Shown here one piece after another: positions 18,584 through 28,181 of a DNA stretch of 64,000 bases. The notes under the pieces are model-generated. The model did not search any database. It had not been told where the DNA came from and worked only from the letters and a program-made list of their open reading frames with translations. The position numbers and the translations under genes were made by a program. Numbering within the stretch: position 1 is the stretch's first letter; every line of letters starts with the position of its first letter. This DNA comes from Cellulomonas composti (GTDB taxonomy: Bacteria > Actinomycetota > Actinomycetes > Actinomycetales > Cellulomonadaceae): contig NZ_BJWG01000009.1 in the NCBI RefSeq assembly GCF_007990245.1, forward strand, positions 1 through 64,000, read 5' to 3'.

Positions 18584-19528
18584 TCACAGCCCCACCTGAA
18601 GCACGACCGAGCTCGGGAACACCGCGAAGACGACGGTCACCGGCAGGATCAGGAAGACCACCGGGACCATCATCAGCACCTCCTTGCGTCCGCCGGTCTC
18701 CATGAGCTCCCGGCGGCCCTCGTCGCGCACGTCCTGCGCCTGCGCGCGCAGCACGTCGGCGAGCGGGGACCCCCGCTCCATCGCGACCGCGACACCCTCG
18801 GCGAACCGCGCGAGCGCGGGCACGCCGGTCCGATCGGCGAGGTGGTCGAGCGCCGTCGTCAACGGCGCCCCGGCCCGGGCCTCGGACAGGGTGCGCGCCA
18901 GCTCCCCGGACAGCTCGCCGTGCGTGGTGCGCACCACTCGCTCGAGCGCCCCGACGACCCCCTCACCCGCGCCGACCGCGAGCGCGAGCAGCTCGGCAAG
19001 CGTCGGTAGCTCCGCGGCGATCCGCGTCTCGCGCTCGCGAACCCGCCTGGACAGGAGCCAGTCCGGCCCGACGAGCCCGAGGAAGCCGCCCACCAGCACG
19101 AGCACGACGAGCGCCGGCAGTCGCGTGCCGCGCGTCGTCGCCAGCACGAGCGCGAGCGCGAGCCCGCCCGCCGTCGCGAGGGACGCCGTGACCACCTGCC
19201 CGGCGCGGAACTGCTCGACGGTGCGCGCGCTGCCCGCCCGGCTCAGTCGACGGCGCAGCTCGACCGTCGGGGAGCCGACGCGCGCCGCGAGCGCCATCCC
19301 GTCGTTCATCAGCGGCGCGAGCACTCGTTCGAGCACGGCCAACGGGCCGCGTACGTCGGCGACGTGCAGCAACGTCGACGACGTACGCCGGGGACGAAGG
19401 TACGGCGCGAGACGTTGGTCGAGGGTGGTGCGCCTGCCGCGCAGCCGCGCGACCACGAGCCAGACCCCCAGGCCGACGAGCAGTCCGGCGCACGCCCCCA
19501 GGACCACGGGGTTCGGTGCGGCGCTCAT
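18584..19528 (-). CDS. tadC: Tad pilus inner-membrane protein TadC
   Basis: A 314-residue type II secretion F-domain protein. Hydrophobic segments at the N-terminus, around residues 110-160 and at the C-terminus (VPVVFLILPVTVVFAVFPSSVV) flank a cytoplasmic region with the family pattern ELPTLAELLALAVGAGEGVVGALE. It forms the membrane platform with TadB. The ATG at 19528 overlaps the tadB stop (ATGA). Confidence 0.9.
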   Translation of the reverse strand: MSAAPNPVVLGACAGLLVGLGVWLVVARLRGRRTTLDQRLAPYLRPRRTSSTLLHVADVRGPLAVLERVLAPLMNDGMALAARVGSPTVELRRRLSRAGSARTVEQFRAGQVVTASLATAGGLALALVLATTRGTRLPALVVLVLVGGFLGLVGPDWLLSRRVRERETRIAAELPTLAELLALAVGAGEGVVGALERVVRTTHGELSGELARTLSEARAGAPLTTALDHLADRTGVPALARFAEGVAVAMERGSPLADVLRAQAQDVRDEGRRELMETGGRKEVLMMVPVVFLILPVTVVFAVFPSSVVLQVGL

Positions 19529-20385
19529 CGCAGCACCCGCGGGTCCTCGGGCAGCCGCGCGATGCGCAGCATGAGCACGTAGGCGATCGCGGAGCACGCC
19601 GCGCCCGTGAGCAGCACGACGAACCCGGCCGCCGAGTCGTACGCGCGAGCCGCCTGCGGCCGGCTCGACAGCAGCGCGAGCACGAGCCACGGCGCCGCGA
19701 CCGCGAGCCGCGCCGCGTACACGGTCCAGCTCTGCCGCGCCTCGAGCTCGTTGCGCGTGCGCACGTCGTCGCGCAGGAACCCGGACAGCGTCCGCAGCAG
19801 TCGTCCGAGGTCCGTGCCACCGACGTCACGGGTCAGGCGCAACGCCTCGACGATCCGGTCCGCGACGGGGTCCGCGAGCCGCGCCTTGAGCGCGTCGAGG
19901 CTCTCGCCGAACCGTCCGGTCGCGCGGTAGTCCTCGCCGAACGCACGAAAGGGCGCGCGCAGCTCGACCGGCCCGCGCTCGCCGATCTGGGCCACGGACT
20001 CGGGCAACGAGAGCCCCGCTCGGATCCCCGAGGCCAGGTGGTCGACCACCTCGGGCCACAGCTGTCGCAGCCTGGCCCGCCGCCGACGAGCACGCCCCCG
20101 CACCACCGCGGCGGGTGCGACCGCCGCGAACACCGCGAAGAACAGCGCGATCGTCGGGACCCTCGTCAGCGCCGCGCCCAGCACGAGCACCGCGAGTCCG
20201 AGCAGCACCGAGGCGAGCATCAGCCCGCCCGGACTCACCCCGAGCACCCCCGCCTGGACCAGCTCGTCCTGCAGCCGCTGCGACCACGCGGACCCGGACC
20301 GGCCGGCATCCGCCGCGCTCGGCCAGAACGACCACCACACGCACGCGAGCCCGGCCCCCAGCAGCAACCCCACGACGACGCCCAC
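19525..20385 (-). CDS. tadB: Tad pilus inner-membrane protein TadB
   Basis: A 286-residue type II secretion F-domain protein, partner of TadC. The cytoplasmic region contains WPEVVDHLASGIRAGLSLPE, matching the TadB/GspF pattern, and membrane helices lie at both ends. GTG start three bases after the cpaF stop. Length is typical of actinobacterial TadB. Confidence 0.9.
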   Translation of the reverse strand: MGVVVGLLLGAGLACVWWSFWPSAADAGRSGSAWSQRLQDELVQAGVLGVSPGGLMLASVLLGLAVLVLGAALTRVPTIALFFAVFAAVAPAAVVRGRARRRRARLRQLWPEVVDHLASGIRAGLSLPESVAQIGERGPVELRAPFRAFGEDYRATGRFGESLDALKARLADPVADRIVEALRLTRDVGGTDLGRLLRTLSGFLRDDVRTRNELEARQSWTVYAARLAVAAPWLVLALLSSRPQAARAYDSAAGFVVLLTGAACSAIAYVLMLRIARLPEDPRVLR

Positions 20386-20388
20386 GCC

Positions 20389-21615
20389 TCACCCCCGCGC
20401 GCGCAGCAGCGCGGCCACGTCGATGCCGACCCGGGCGAAGCGATCCACGTGCGGCGGGAACCCCTCGAGACGCACGAGCCGCTCGCCGCGCCAGCCGTAC
20501 AGGTCCGCCGTCTCGACGACCCCCTGCTCGACGCGGCCCGGCACGGCCACGATCTCCCGCACGCGGCGGCGCCCCCCGGCGTCGTGACCGAGGTGCACGA
20601 CGACGTCGATGCACGACGCCACGGTGGGCACCACGAACCGGTCGGTCACGTTCTCGCCGGCGAGCAGCGGCAGCGTGCACAGCTTGGTCACCGCCTCACG
20701 CGCGGAGTTGGCGTGCAGCGTCGCCATCGCCGGGACTCCGGCGTTCAGCGCGATCAGCAGGTCGAGCGCCTCCGCCTCCCGGACCTCACCCACCAAGATG
20801 CGGTCCGGGCGCATCCGCAGCGCCTCCTTGACGAGCCGCCGCAGCGGGATCTCCCCCGTGCCCTCGAGGTTCGCCTGCCGGCACTGCATCGCGACCCAGT
20901 CCCGTGCGGCGAGCCGCAGCTCGAAGACCTCCTCGCACGTGATGACCCGCTCCCGCACCGGGATCGCCCCCGCGAGCGCGTTGAGCATGGTCGTCTTGCC
21001 CGCCTGCGTCGCGCCCGAGACCAGCACGTTCAGGCCCGCGCGCACCGCCGCCGCCAGGAACGCCGCCGCGTCCGGCGGCAACGAACCCAGCGCGACGAGG
21101 TCCTCGAGGTGGTCGGCGCGCACGACGTACTTGCGGATGTTGACCGACCAGTCGCGGCGCGTGACGTCGGGGATGACGGCGTGGAGCCGCTCCCCTCCCG
21201 GCAGCGTCGCGTCGACGAACGGGCTCGACAGGTCCAGGCGGCGACCGGACACCTTGAGCATCCGCTCGACGAGGTCGCGGACCGCGTCGGCCGTCAGGAT
21301 CGTCGGCGTGAGCTCGGCCTCGCCGCCGCGCGCGATGAACACCTCGGTCGGTGAGTTGACCCAGATCTCCTCGATCGCCGGGTCGTCCAGGTAGCGCTGC
21401 AGGGGGCCCAACCCCGCGACCGCGTCGAGCACCGCCTTGTGCGCCGCGGCCTCGTCGGCGATCGGCGGCACGGCCCCGACGACCGACCGCGCCTCGTAGT
21501 CGGCCATCGCCGCGTCCACGAGCGCCGCGATCGCCGACCGGTCCCGCAGCGGGTCGACACCGCGGCGGCGGATGAGCTCGCGGACCTCCCGCTCCAGGAT
21601 CACGACGCCGTCCAC
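20389..21615 (-). CDS. cpaF: Tad pilus assembly ATPase CpaF/TadA
   Basis: A 408-residue secretion ATPase that powers Flp pilus assembly. Walker A is VSGATQAGKTTM (Gln in place of a second small residue), the Asp box is VITCEEVFELRL and Walker B is RPDRILVGEVREAEALDLL. The N-terminal domain contains the CpaF pattern DPAIEEIWVNSPTEVFI. GAGGGGG precedes the GTG start. First gene of the Tad operon; cpaE/ssd-like and prepilin peptidase genes are not in the window. Confidence 0.95.
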   Translation of the reverse strand: MDGVVILEREVRELIRRRGVDPLRDRSAIAALVDAAMADYEARSVVGAVPPIADEAAAHKAVLDAVAGLGPLQRYLDDPAIEEIWVNSPTEVFIARGGEAELTPTILTADAVRDLVERMLKVSGRRLDLSSPFVDATLPGGERLHAVIPDVTRRDWSVNIRKYVVRADHLEDLVALGSLPPDAAAFLAAAVRAGLNVLVSGATQAGKTTMLNALAGAIPVRERVITCEEVFELRLAARDWVAMQCRQANLEGTGEIPLRRLVKEALRMRPDRILVGEVREAEALDLLIALNAGVPAMATLHANSAREAVTKLCTLPLLAGENVTDRFVVPTVASCIDVVVHLGHDAGGRRRVREIVAVPGRVEQGVVETADLYGWRGERLVRLEGFPPHVDRFARVGIDVAALLRARG

Positions 21616-21856
21616 CGGTGCCCCCTCGTACGTTCCGCAACATCCGACATTTCGGACGCCGTCAGTCCGCGCACACTAGGGGATAACGCCCCCACCGCGG
21701 AGCCCTTCGTCCACAGGTCGAACATCCGGTACGCGCCGCTCACCCGATGGGATGGACCCGATCGGCCCAACGAACGCCCAGGGCACCCGAGTCCCCGGCT
21801 CTCCGGCGCGGCCGGGTCTGGGTGGGGTGGGGCGCGGGGGCCACTACGGTGTGAGC

Positions 21857-22825
21857 GTGAACAGCACGCCCGAGAGCACGCTCAGCGCACCGACGACAAC
21901 CAGGGCCGCGCAGCGCGCCGGCGACGACCTGCCGACCGGCGCGCAGGTCGAGATCGCGCTCGGCGACCAGCACGCCTGGGTCGCCGCCGTCGGCGCCTCG
22001 CTGCGCGCGTACACGGTGGGCGGACGCGACGTCGTGCTGCCATTCGACGAGGGCGCGCTCGCGCCCGCGTTCTCGGGTGCGGTGCTGGCGCCGTGGCCCA
22101 ACCGGCTCGGCGAGGGGGCCTACGACTTCGCGGGCGTGCACCACGAGGTGGCGCTCACCGAGCGCGAGCGGCGGACCGCGCTGCACGGGCTGGTGTCGTT
22201 CGCGCGGTTCGAGGTCGTTGCCGCCGACGCGTCGAGCGTGACGCTCGCGCACACGATCGTGCCGACGCCGGGGTACCCGTGGCCGGTGCGGATCGAGGTG
22301 TCCTACGCGCTGGGCGACGGCGGGCTCGTCGTGACGACCACCGCCACCAACCTCGGCGCGAGCGCCGCGCCGTACGGCGTCGGGTTCCACCCGTGGCTGT
22401 CCCCCGGCGGCGGCGCGGTCGACGAGTGCACGCTGCAGGTCGGCGTCACGCGGCACGTCACGGTCGACGACCGGCTGCTGCCCACGGGCGACGAGGAGCC
22501 CGCCGGCCCCTACGACCTGGCCGAGCCGCTGTCGCTGCGCGGCGTCCAGCTCGACGACGCGTGGCTCGCGCCGGTCCTCGACGACGAGGGTCGCTCCTGG
22601 GCACGGTTCTCGGCGCCCGACGGGCGCACCGTCGCGATGTGGGCCGACGAGACGTTCACCGCGTGGCAGGTGTGCACCGGTGACGGGATCCCGCGCATCG
22701 AACGCCGGGGGGTCGCGGTCGAGCCGATGACGTGCATCGCCGACGCGTTCCGCACGGGCGACCTGCTGATCACGCTCGAGCCTGCGACGACGCACCGGTG
22801 CGTCTGGGGCCTGCGCCTCGAGTGA
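21857..22825 (+). CDS. Aldose 1-epimerase family protein
   Basis: A 322-residue galactose mutarotase-like protein that would interconvert alpha and beta anomers of a sugar. Key regions: FSGAVLAPWPNRLGEGAYDF near the N-terminus, TALHGLVSF with the conserved His, GVGFHPWLS with the second His, and an acidic C-terminal RRGVAVEPMTC region. The GTG at 21857 is chosen because TACGGT ends exactly six bases before it; GTG at 21851 and in-frame upstream codons lie within or before that hexamer. It is a stand-alone gene, convergent with the carboxypeptidase gene. Confidence 0.9.
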   Translation: MNSTPESTLSAPTTTRAAQRAGDDLPTGAQVEIALGDQHAWVAAVGASLRAYTVGGRDVVLPFDEGALAPAFSGAVLAPWPNRLGEGAYDFAGVHHEVALTERERRTALHGLVSFARFEVVAADASSVTLAHTIVPTPGYPWPVRIEVSYALGDGGLVVTTTATNLGASAAPYGVGFHPWLSPGGGAVDECTLQVGVTRHVTVDDRLLPTGDEEPAGPYDLAEPLSLRGVQLDDAWLAPVLDDEGRSWARFSAPDGRTVAMWADETFTAWQVCTGDGIPRIERRGVAVEPMTCIADAFRTGDLLITLEPATTHRCVWGLRLE

Positions 22826-22864
22826 GGCGGGCGCACGGCGGGCGATCAGCCCGACGAGGGCCGA

Positions 22865-24484
22865 TCAGCCGTAGAACTCGCCGTCGGCCATGACGCCCTT
22901 GATGTACTCCCAGTGCCACGGCTCGTGCGGGCCGGAGCCGCCCGACAGCGCCCAGTTCGGGTTCACGAAGCCGTAGGTGGGCCCGTTCTCCTTGAGCCAC
23001 GTCCAGCGTTCGCCCGACGTCATCGAGCTGCAGAAGTCGATCGCCAGGCCCCAGCCGTGGTTGCTCTTGCCCGGCGTCGCGGCCAGGCCGCCCTTCTGCG
23101 CCTTGAGGGCGTACTGCTGCGCGAGCGTGCGATAGCCCGACGAGAGGCACATGTTCGCGCCGAACCGCGCGATGTAGACCTGGTTGAGCTCGGCGAGCGC
23201 CGTGGCGGCGTCGGCCCGCATCTGCAGGTGGCCGTCCCACAGCGTGCACAGGTCGCCGGAGTCGAGCTGCCCGTTCTCGCCGGCCGCCTTCACGGTCGGG
23301 TCGCAACCGGGCAGGACCTCGCGGACCGCGCTGCGGCTCGTCAGGTCGGTGCCGCGCGCGGCGAGGATGCTGGTGTCGGCGGCGGCGAGCGACGGCGGCG
23401 GGGCGATCGCGTCCGGCAACGAACTGAGCGCCGAGACCGTCGTCGGCAGCGCACCCGTCTCGAGCGTCACGCCCGAGAGCACCTGACCGCCGGCGACCGC
23501 GCCCTTGCTCAGCGGCACCACCAGCGTCACCAGCGCGAGCGCGCCGAGCACCCCGACCCGTACGACGACGCGACCACGATGCGTGTGCGGGCGCATCCGC
23601 TCCTCGAGCTGGGACAGCGCCCCCGACGTCGTCGGAACGGACTCACGGGCCGGTGCAGCGGCCTTCGCGCGGGCGGGCCGGTGCAGCGCCGGGTCGGCCG
23701 CCAACGGGATCGCGCCGGAGTCGAGGTTCTCGGACTTCTGCGCGGGAAGACCCACCGGGGCGGTCGGCGCCTTCGCGCGAGCCGACGCGACGAACGACGC
23801 CGTCACCGCGGCGACGGGCGCTGTCTCGACGACCGGCGTGACAGCGACCGGCGTGACAGCGACCGGAGCAGCAGCGACCGGAACGGCAGCGACCGGAGCG
23901 GCGACGACCGGCGTGGCGGCGACCGGCCGGCTCACGGCGGGTGCGGCAGGTCGGGTCCCGACGACGTCGCGCGGCTGCGTCGCCGGCGTCGGCGCCGGGT
24001 TGCTCGTGCCGGGCCGGGTCGTGACGGACCGGGGCGCGCTCGGCCGGGTCGTACCCGGGTGACTCGTACCCGCATGACCCGCACCCGGGTGACTCGTGCT
24101 CGCGTGGCTCGTGCTCGCGTGGCCGGTGCTCGGGTGGCTCGCGGCGTGCGGAGCTGCGGGCGACGACCACGCAGCCGGCACGGGCGGCGTCGCGACCGTC
24201 CGGGGCGCCGTGGTGCGCGCTGCGGCCGCGCTCGGCGATGTCGCGGTGCGGTTGACCCAGTCCGGCGTTCCCGCCCGCACCGCACCGGGCTGCGCGGACA
24301 CGTGGGTCGCGGGCGTCGACGAGGTCGTCGTCAGGCGGGGCGCCGTGGCGGTGGATCGCGCAGCCGCGTCACGCATCGCGGCGAGCTCGGCGGCGACCTC
24401 GATCGCGCGTTCCGCCTCACGACGCTCGCGGCGCGTCAGGCCGGAGAACGGGTCGGCGGAGGGCTTCGGGGCATCTCCTGCCAC
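22865..24484 (-). CDS. Membrane-anchored D-alanyl-D-alanine carboxypeptidase (VanY/M15 family) with repeat-rich N-terminus
   Basis: A 539-residue protein. The C-terminal 150 residues are an M15B peptidase with the zinc and catalytic motifs SSGYRTLAQQYAL, SNHGWGLAIDFC and EPWHWEYIKG; it would trim the terminal D-Ala of peptidoglycan stems outside the cell. One membrane helix (VVVRVGVLGALALVTLVVP, near residue 310) leaves about 300 residues inside, rich in Ala, Pro, Thr and His, with two pentapeptide repeat tracts (H-x-x-x-S/G and P-V-A-x-x). The GTG start follows AGGAGGGAGG. A good housekeeping promoter lies upstream. Confidence 0.88.
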   Translation of the reverse strand: MAGDAPKPSADPFSGLTRRERREAERAIEVAAELAAMRDAAARSTATAPRLTTTSSTPATHVSAQPGAVRAGTPDWVNRTATSPSAAAARTTAPRTVATPPVPAAWSSPAAPHAASHPSTGHASTSHASTSHPGAGHAGTSHPGTTRPSAPRSVTTRPGTSNPAPTPATQPRDVVGTRPAAPAVSRPVAATPVVAAPVAAVPVAAAPVAVTPVAVTPVVETAPVAAVTASFVASARAKAPTAPVGLPAQKSENLDSGAIPLAADPALHRPARAKAAAPARESVPTTSGALSQLEERMRPHTHRGRVVVRVGVLGALALVTLVVPLSKGAVAGGQVLSGVTLETGALPTTVSALSSLPDAIAPPPSLAAADTSILAARGTDLTSRSAVREVLPGCDPTVKAAGENGQLDSGDLCTLWDGHLQMRADAATALAELNQVYIARFGANMCLSSGYRTLAQQYALKAQKGGLAATPGKSNHGWGLAIDFCSSMTSGERWTWLKENGPTYGFVNPNWALSGGSGPHEPWHWEYIKGVMADGEFYG

Positions 24485-24853
24485 GACACCTCCCTCCTCC
24501 TCGGCGCGAACGCGCGTCGGAACGCTCTGCGGGCCGGACGATCACGAAACCATAACGGCACCGGCTGAGGTATCCAACCCCCCTTGGACAATCGTCCAGT
24601 CGGGCACGGCAAGCCACCTTCAAGGGTCAGAACGTCGGACGTTCACCCAGGTGGCGGCCGACACGCCGGACGACACGCCGACCACGCACGTGGCCTCCGT
24701 CACATTCCGGATCCGACAGATCGGACGAACCGGCGCCGCGGCGGCCCGATCACCGTTCTGTGAAGATTCCGTGCACGAAGCCCGGAAATCCCTCACGCCG
24801 CAGGACCCGGGACCAACGTCTCGATCTCGTGCTCCCACGGGCGTCGGCCGCGG
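24485..24853 (-). promoter_or_regulatory. Gene-free region with the carboxypeptidase promoter
   Basis: On the minus strand ATCCAA/ACCATA read as TTGGAT (24577-24572), 17 bases, then TATGGT (24554-24549): a good housekeeping promoter about 65 bases before the start. Upstream lie a short palindrome TGGAC-N4-GTCCA (24585-24598) and the 15-bp perfect palindrome GAACGTCGGACGTTC (24630-24644). The rest, up to the CNNM gene stop at 24854, holds nothing I recognise. Confidence 0.6.
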
Positions 24854-25897
24854 TCAGCCGCCCGGCCCCCGCTGCATCGCGTCGCGCACCTCGCCGACGA
24901 GCTCCTCGAGGATGTCCTCGAGGAACACGACGCCCACCGGCGACCCGTCCACGTCGACGCGCGCGAGGTGCGCACCGGAGCGCTGCATCGCCGCGAGCGC
25001 GTCCTCCACCTCGTCGTCGGGCCCGACCACCGCGAGCGCGCGCACGCGCCACTCGGGCACGGGCGTCTCACGTGTCGCGGCGTCCGCGTAGAGCACGTCC
25101 TTGAGGTGCAGGTAGCCGACGGGCGCTCCCGCGTCGTCGACCACCGGGAACCGGGAGAAGCCGGTGCGCGTGACGAGCCGCTCCACCTCGTCGGGCGTGA
25201 CCCCGGGCCCGAGCGTGACGAGCGCGTCCGGACGGACCATGACGTCGGCCGCCGTGCGGTCCGAGAACTCGATCGCGCCGGCCAGCAGACCCTGCGCGTC
25301 GTCGAGCAGACCCTCGGCCTGCGACCGCTCGACGATGGACTGCACCTCCTGCGCGGTGAACGCGGAGGAGACCTCGTCCTTGGGCTCGACGCCGAACAGC
25401 CGCAGCACGTGGTTCGCGATCCAGTTCAGCGCGAGGATGACCGGTCGCACCCCGCGCGCGACGAGCACGAGCGGCGGTCCGAGCACGAGCACCGCACGGT
25501 CGGGCCCGGCCACGGCCAGGTTCTTGGGCACCATCTCGCCGAGCACCACGTGCAGGTACACGACGACGAGCAGGGCGACGACGAACGCGATCGGGTGCGT
25601 CCACTGCTCGGAGACGCCCACCGCCTCCAGCGGGTCTGCGATGAGGTGGGCGATCGCGGGTTCGGCGACCACGCCGAGGCTCGTCGAGCAGACCGTGATG
25701 CCGAGCTGCGCGCACGCGAGCATGAGCGAGACGTGCTCCATCGCCCACAGCACCGTCCGTGCACGCCGGTCCCCCGCCTGCGCGCGCGGCTCGATCGCCG
25801 AGCGACGCGCCGAGATGATCGCGAACTCGGCGCCGACGAAGAACGCGTTGGCGGCCAGCAACGCGATCGCGACCACGAGGGCGACGGTGCTGCTCAT
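24854..25897 (-). CDS. CNNM/CBS-pair membrane protein (CorC/HlyC-like)
   Basis: A 347-residue protein with an N-terminal CNNM membrane domain (about four helices, motifs NAFFVGAEFAIISARRS and VVLGEMVPKNLAVAG) and a pair of CBS domains (VMVRPDALVTLGPG... and VVGPDDEVEDALAAM). Family members are linked to magnesium or cobalt transport and adenosine-nucleotide sensing. It lacks the CorC-HlyC C-terminal domain, unlike its partner gene. Its ATG overlaps the partner's stop (ATGA), so they form a two-gene unit and probably a complex. Confidence 0.9.
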   Translation of the reverse strand: MSSTVALVVAIALLAANAFFVGAEFAIISARRSAIEPRAQAGDRRARTVLWAMEHVSLMLACAQLGITVCSTSLGVVAEPAIAHLIADPLEAVGVSEQWTHPIAFVVALLVVVYLHVVLGEMVPKNLAVAGPDRAVLVLGPPLVLVARGVRPVILALNWIANHVLRLFGVEPKDEVSSAFTAQEVQSIVERSQAEGLLDDAQGLLAGAIEFSDRTAADVMVRPDALVTLGPGVTPDEVERLVTRTGFSRFPVVDDAGAPVGYLHLKDVLYADAATRETPVPEWRVRALAVVGPDDEVEDALAAMQRSGAHLARVDVDGSPVGVVFLEDILEELVGEVRDAMQRGPGG

Positions 25898-27231
25898 GCG
25901 CGTCCCCCGTCCGGCTCGGTGTCCTGCGGCCGGGGCGCGACCGACTCGACGTGCACCTGCTCGACGCGCCGCCCGGCCATCCGCACGACGCGCAGCAGCA
26001 CGCCGTCGACCACGACCTCGTCGTCCACGGTGGGCACCCGGCCGAGCTCGGCCATCACGAGACCGCCGAGCGTCTCGTAGGGCCCCTCGTCGGGGACGCG
26101 CAGCCCGGTGACCTCGTGCAGCTCGTCGGGTCGCGTGACACCGGGGACGCGCCAGCTGCCGTCCGCCTGCCGGGCCGCGTGCGAGCGGCGACGGTCGTGC
26201 TCGTCGGCCACGTCACCGACGAGCTCCTCGACGACGTCCTCGAGCGTGACGATGCCCGAGGTCCCGCCGTACTCGTCGACGACGACAGCGACCTGCATGC
26301 CGTGCGAGCGCAGCTCGACCAGGAGCGGCCCGAGCCGCACCGTCTCGGGCACGCGCGGGGCCTCGTCCATGAGTGCGGCGGCGGGCACCTCGCCGCGCCG
26401 CTCGTACGGCACGCCGATCGCGCGGCGCAGGTGCACGAGCCCGACGACGTCGTCGGTCGAGTCCCCGATCACCGGGAACCGTGAGTGCCCCGTGCGGCGG
26501 GCGAGGGCCACGACGTCGGCCGCCGAGTCCTCGCGCCGCACCGCGACCATGCGCAGCCGGTCCGTCATCACGTCGACCGCGGTCAGCCCGCCGAAGTCGA
26601 GGGAGTTGGTCAGCAGCGTGGCGGTCGACTCGTCGAGCGTGCCGACCTCGGCCGAGCGGCGCACCAGCGCGGCCAGCTCCTGCGGCGATCGGCCACCGGC
26701 CAGCTCCTCGCGCGGTTCGACTCCCACGCGCCGCAGCAGCCAGTTCGCGGAGCCGTTGAAGAACGCGATCACGGGACGCAGCGCGGTGGTGAACCTGCGC
26801 TGCAGCGGCGCGACCACACGCGCGGTCTCCCACGGCCGCGCGATCGCGAAGTTCTTGGGCACGAGCTCGCCGACGAGCATCGAGAAGCCGTTGACCAGCA
26901 CGACCGCCAGGACGACGGCGATCGCGGTCACCGCGGTGGCCGAGAGCCGGGCGCCGTCGAACAGCTCCGCGACCAGGCGCTGCACGGCCGGCTGCGTCGT
27001 GTAGCCGAGCAGGACCGTGGTCGCGGTGATGCCGACCTGCGCGCCCGAGAGCTGCGTCGACAGCTCGCGCAGTGCGCGCAGCACGGAGTGGCCCCGTCGG
27101 TCGTCGGGGACGATCTGCTTCTCGACGACACCCGGGTCGAGCGTGACGAGCGAGAACTCGCCCGCGACGAACACGGCGGTTCCGAGCGTCAGCACCACTC
27201 CGAGGCCGACGAGCAACCACTCGGTCAGCAC
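25894..27231 (-). CDS. CNNM/CBS/CorC membrane protein (hemolysin family)
   Basis: A 445-residue protein with CNNM membrane domain (GEFSLVTLDPG, LVGELVPKNFAIAR), two CBS domains (VMTDRLRMVAVRRED; VVVDEYGGTSGIVTLEDVVEEL) and a C-terminal CorC-HlyC domain (PYETLGGLVMAELGRVP). Role in divalent cation transport or efflux is inferred from the family. GTG at 27231 is used; GTG at 27237 is equally possible. It is divergent from the response regulator gene. Confidence 0.9.
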   Translation of the reverse strand: MLTEWLLVGLGVVLTLGTAVFVAGEFSLVTLDPGVVEKQIVPDDRRGHSVLRALRELSTQLSGAQVGITATTVLLGYTTQPAVQRLVAELFDGARLSATAVTAIAVVLAVVLVNGFSMLVGELVPKNFAIARPWETARVVAPLQRRFTTALRPVIAFFNGSANWLLRRVGVEPREELAGGRSPQELAALVRRSAEVGTLDESTATLLTNSLDFGGLTAVDVMTDRLRMVAVRREDSAADVVALARRTGHSRFPVIGDSTDDVVGLVHLRRAIGVPYERRGEVPAAALMDEAPRVPETVRLGPLLVELRSHGMQVAVVVDEYGGTSGIVTLEDVVEELVGDVADEHDRRRSHAARQADGSWRVPGVTRPDELHEVTGLRVPDEGPYETLGGLVMAELGRVPTVDDEVVVDGVLLRVVRMAGRRVEQVHVESVAPRPQDTEPDGGRA

Positions 27232-27402
27232 GTGCACGCCCGTCCGTGGGCAGCGGTGGCAGGCGGCGCGGCGGGCGCCTGCAGGTTCAGGAGGTGGCCG
27301 GCGTGGTCGGGCCCGGGCTCGTCGGCCCGGGCTGGACGCCGGCAGCGACTTGAGCTGCTCATGGTGCGCCCAAGCATAGGCGGGCTGTGCCAGTCTGGCC
27401 CC

Positions 27403-28170
27403 ATGACGACGATGAGCGGTGCACGGACGCCCGCCGGAGCAACGACCGTCCTGGTCGTCGAGGACGAGCCCGCGATCGCCCAGGCGATCGCCCGCCGGCT
27501 CGCGGCCGAGGGCTGGACGGTCGAGGCGGTCGGCGACGGGCTGGCGGGAGTCGCCGCGGCGTCGCGGCTGCGCCCCGACCTCGTCGTGCTCGACGTGATG
27601 CTTCCGGGCATCGACGGGCTCGAGGTCTGTCGTCGCATCCAGTCCGAACGGCCCGTCCCCGTCCTCATGCTGACCGCGCGCGACGACGAGACCGACATGC
27701 TGATCGGGCTGGGCGTCGGCGCGGACGACTACATGACCAAGCCGTTCTCGATGCGCGAGCTCGTCGCACGCCTCAAGGCGCTGCTGCGCCGCACCGAGCG
27801 CGCCGCGCTCGCGCTCGAGCTCGCCGCCGCGGACGCGCCCGAGCCGCCGCTCGTCATCGGCGACGTGACGATCGACCGTGCGCAGCGGCGCGTCGTGCGG
27901 CACGGCGAGCAGGTGCACCTGACGCCGACCGAGTTCGACCTGCTCGTCGCGCTCGCCACCACGCCGCGCACGGTGCTCACGCGCGAGCGCCTGCTCGCCG
28001 AGGTCTGGGACTGGGTCGACGCGAGCGGCACCCGCACGGTCGACTCGCACGTCAAGGCGCTGCGCCGCAAGCTGGGCGCCGACCTCATCCGCACGGTGCA
28101 CGGCGTCGGGTACGCGTTCGAGCCGGTGCAGGACGACGCGGCCGGCGGCGCCGCGGACGACGAGTCCTGA
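27403..28170 (+). CDS. OmpR-family response regulator
   Basis: A 255-residue regulator. The receiver domain shows EDEP acidic residues, phosphorylation Asp in VVLDVMLPGIDG, Thr in LMLTARDD and Lys in YMTKPF; the C-terminal winged helix contains HLTPTEFDLLVALATTP and RTVDSHVKALRRKLG. It is followed 11 bases later by its histidine kinase. Six bases before the ATG is CAGTCT, a weak match to the window's recurrent -10 hexamer. Confidence 0.95.
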   Translation: MTTMSGARTPAGATTVLVVEDEPAIAQAIARRLAAEGWTVEAVGDGLAGVAAASRLRPDLVVLDVMLPGIDGLEVCRRIQSERPVPVLMLTARDDETDMLIGLGVGADDYMTKPFSMRELVARLKALLRRTERAALALELAAADAPEPPLVIGDVTIDRAQRRVVRHGEQVHLTPTEFDLLVALATTPRTVLTRERLLAEVWDWVDASGTRTVDSHVKALRRKLGADLIRTVHGVGYAFEPVQDDAAGGAADDES

Positions 28171-28181
28171 GCGGCCCGGAC

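Noticed and set aside
24630-24644. GAACGTCGGACGTTC as a LexA box
   Set aside because: Actinobacterial LexA sites have GAAC and GTTC four bases apart; here seven bases lie between, and the neighbouring gene is not an SOS gene.
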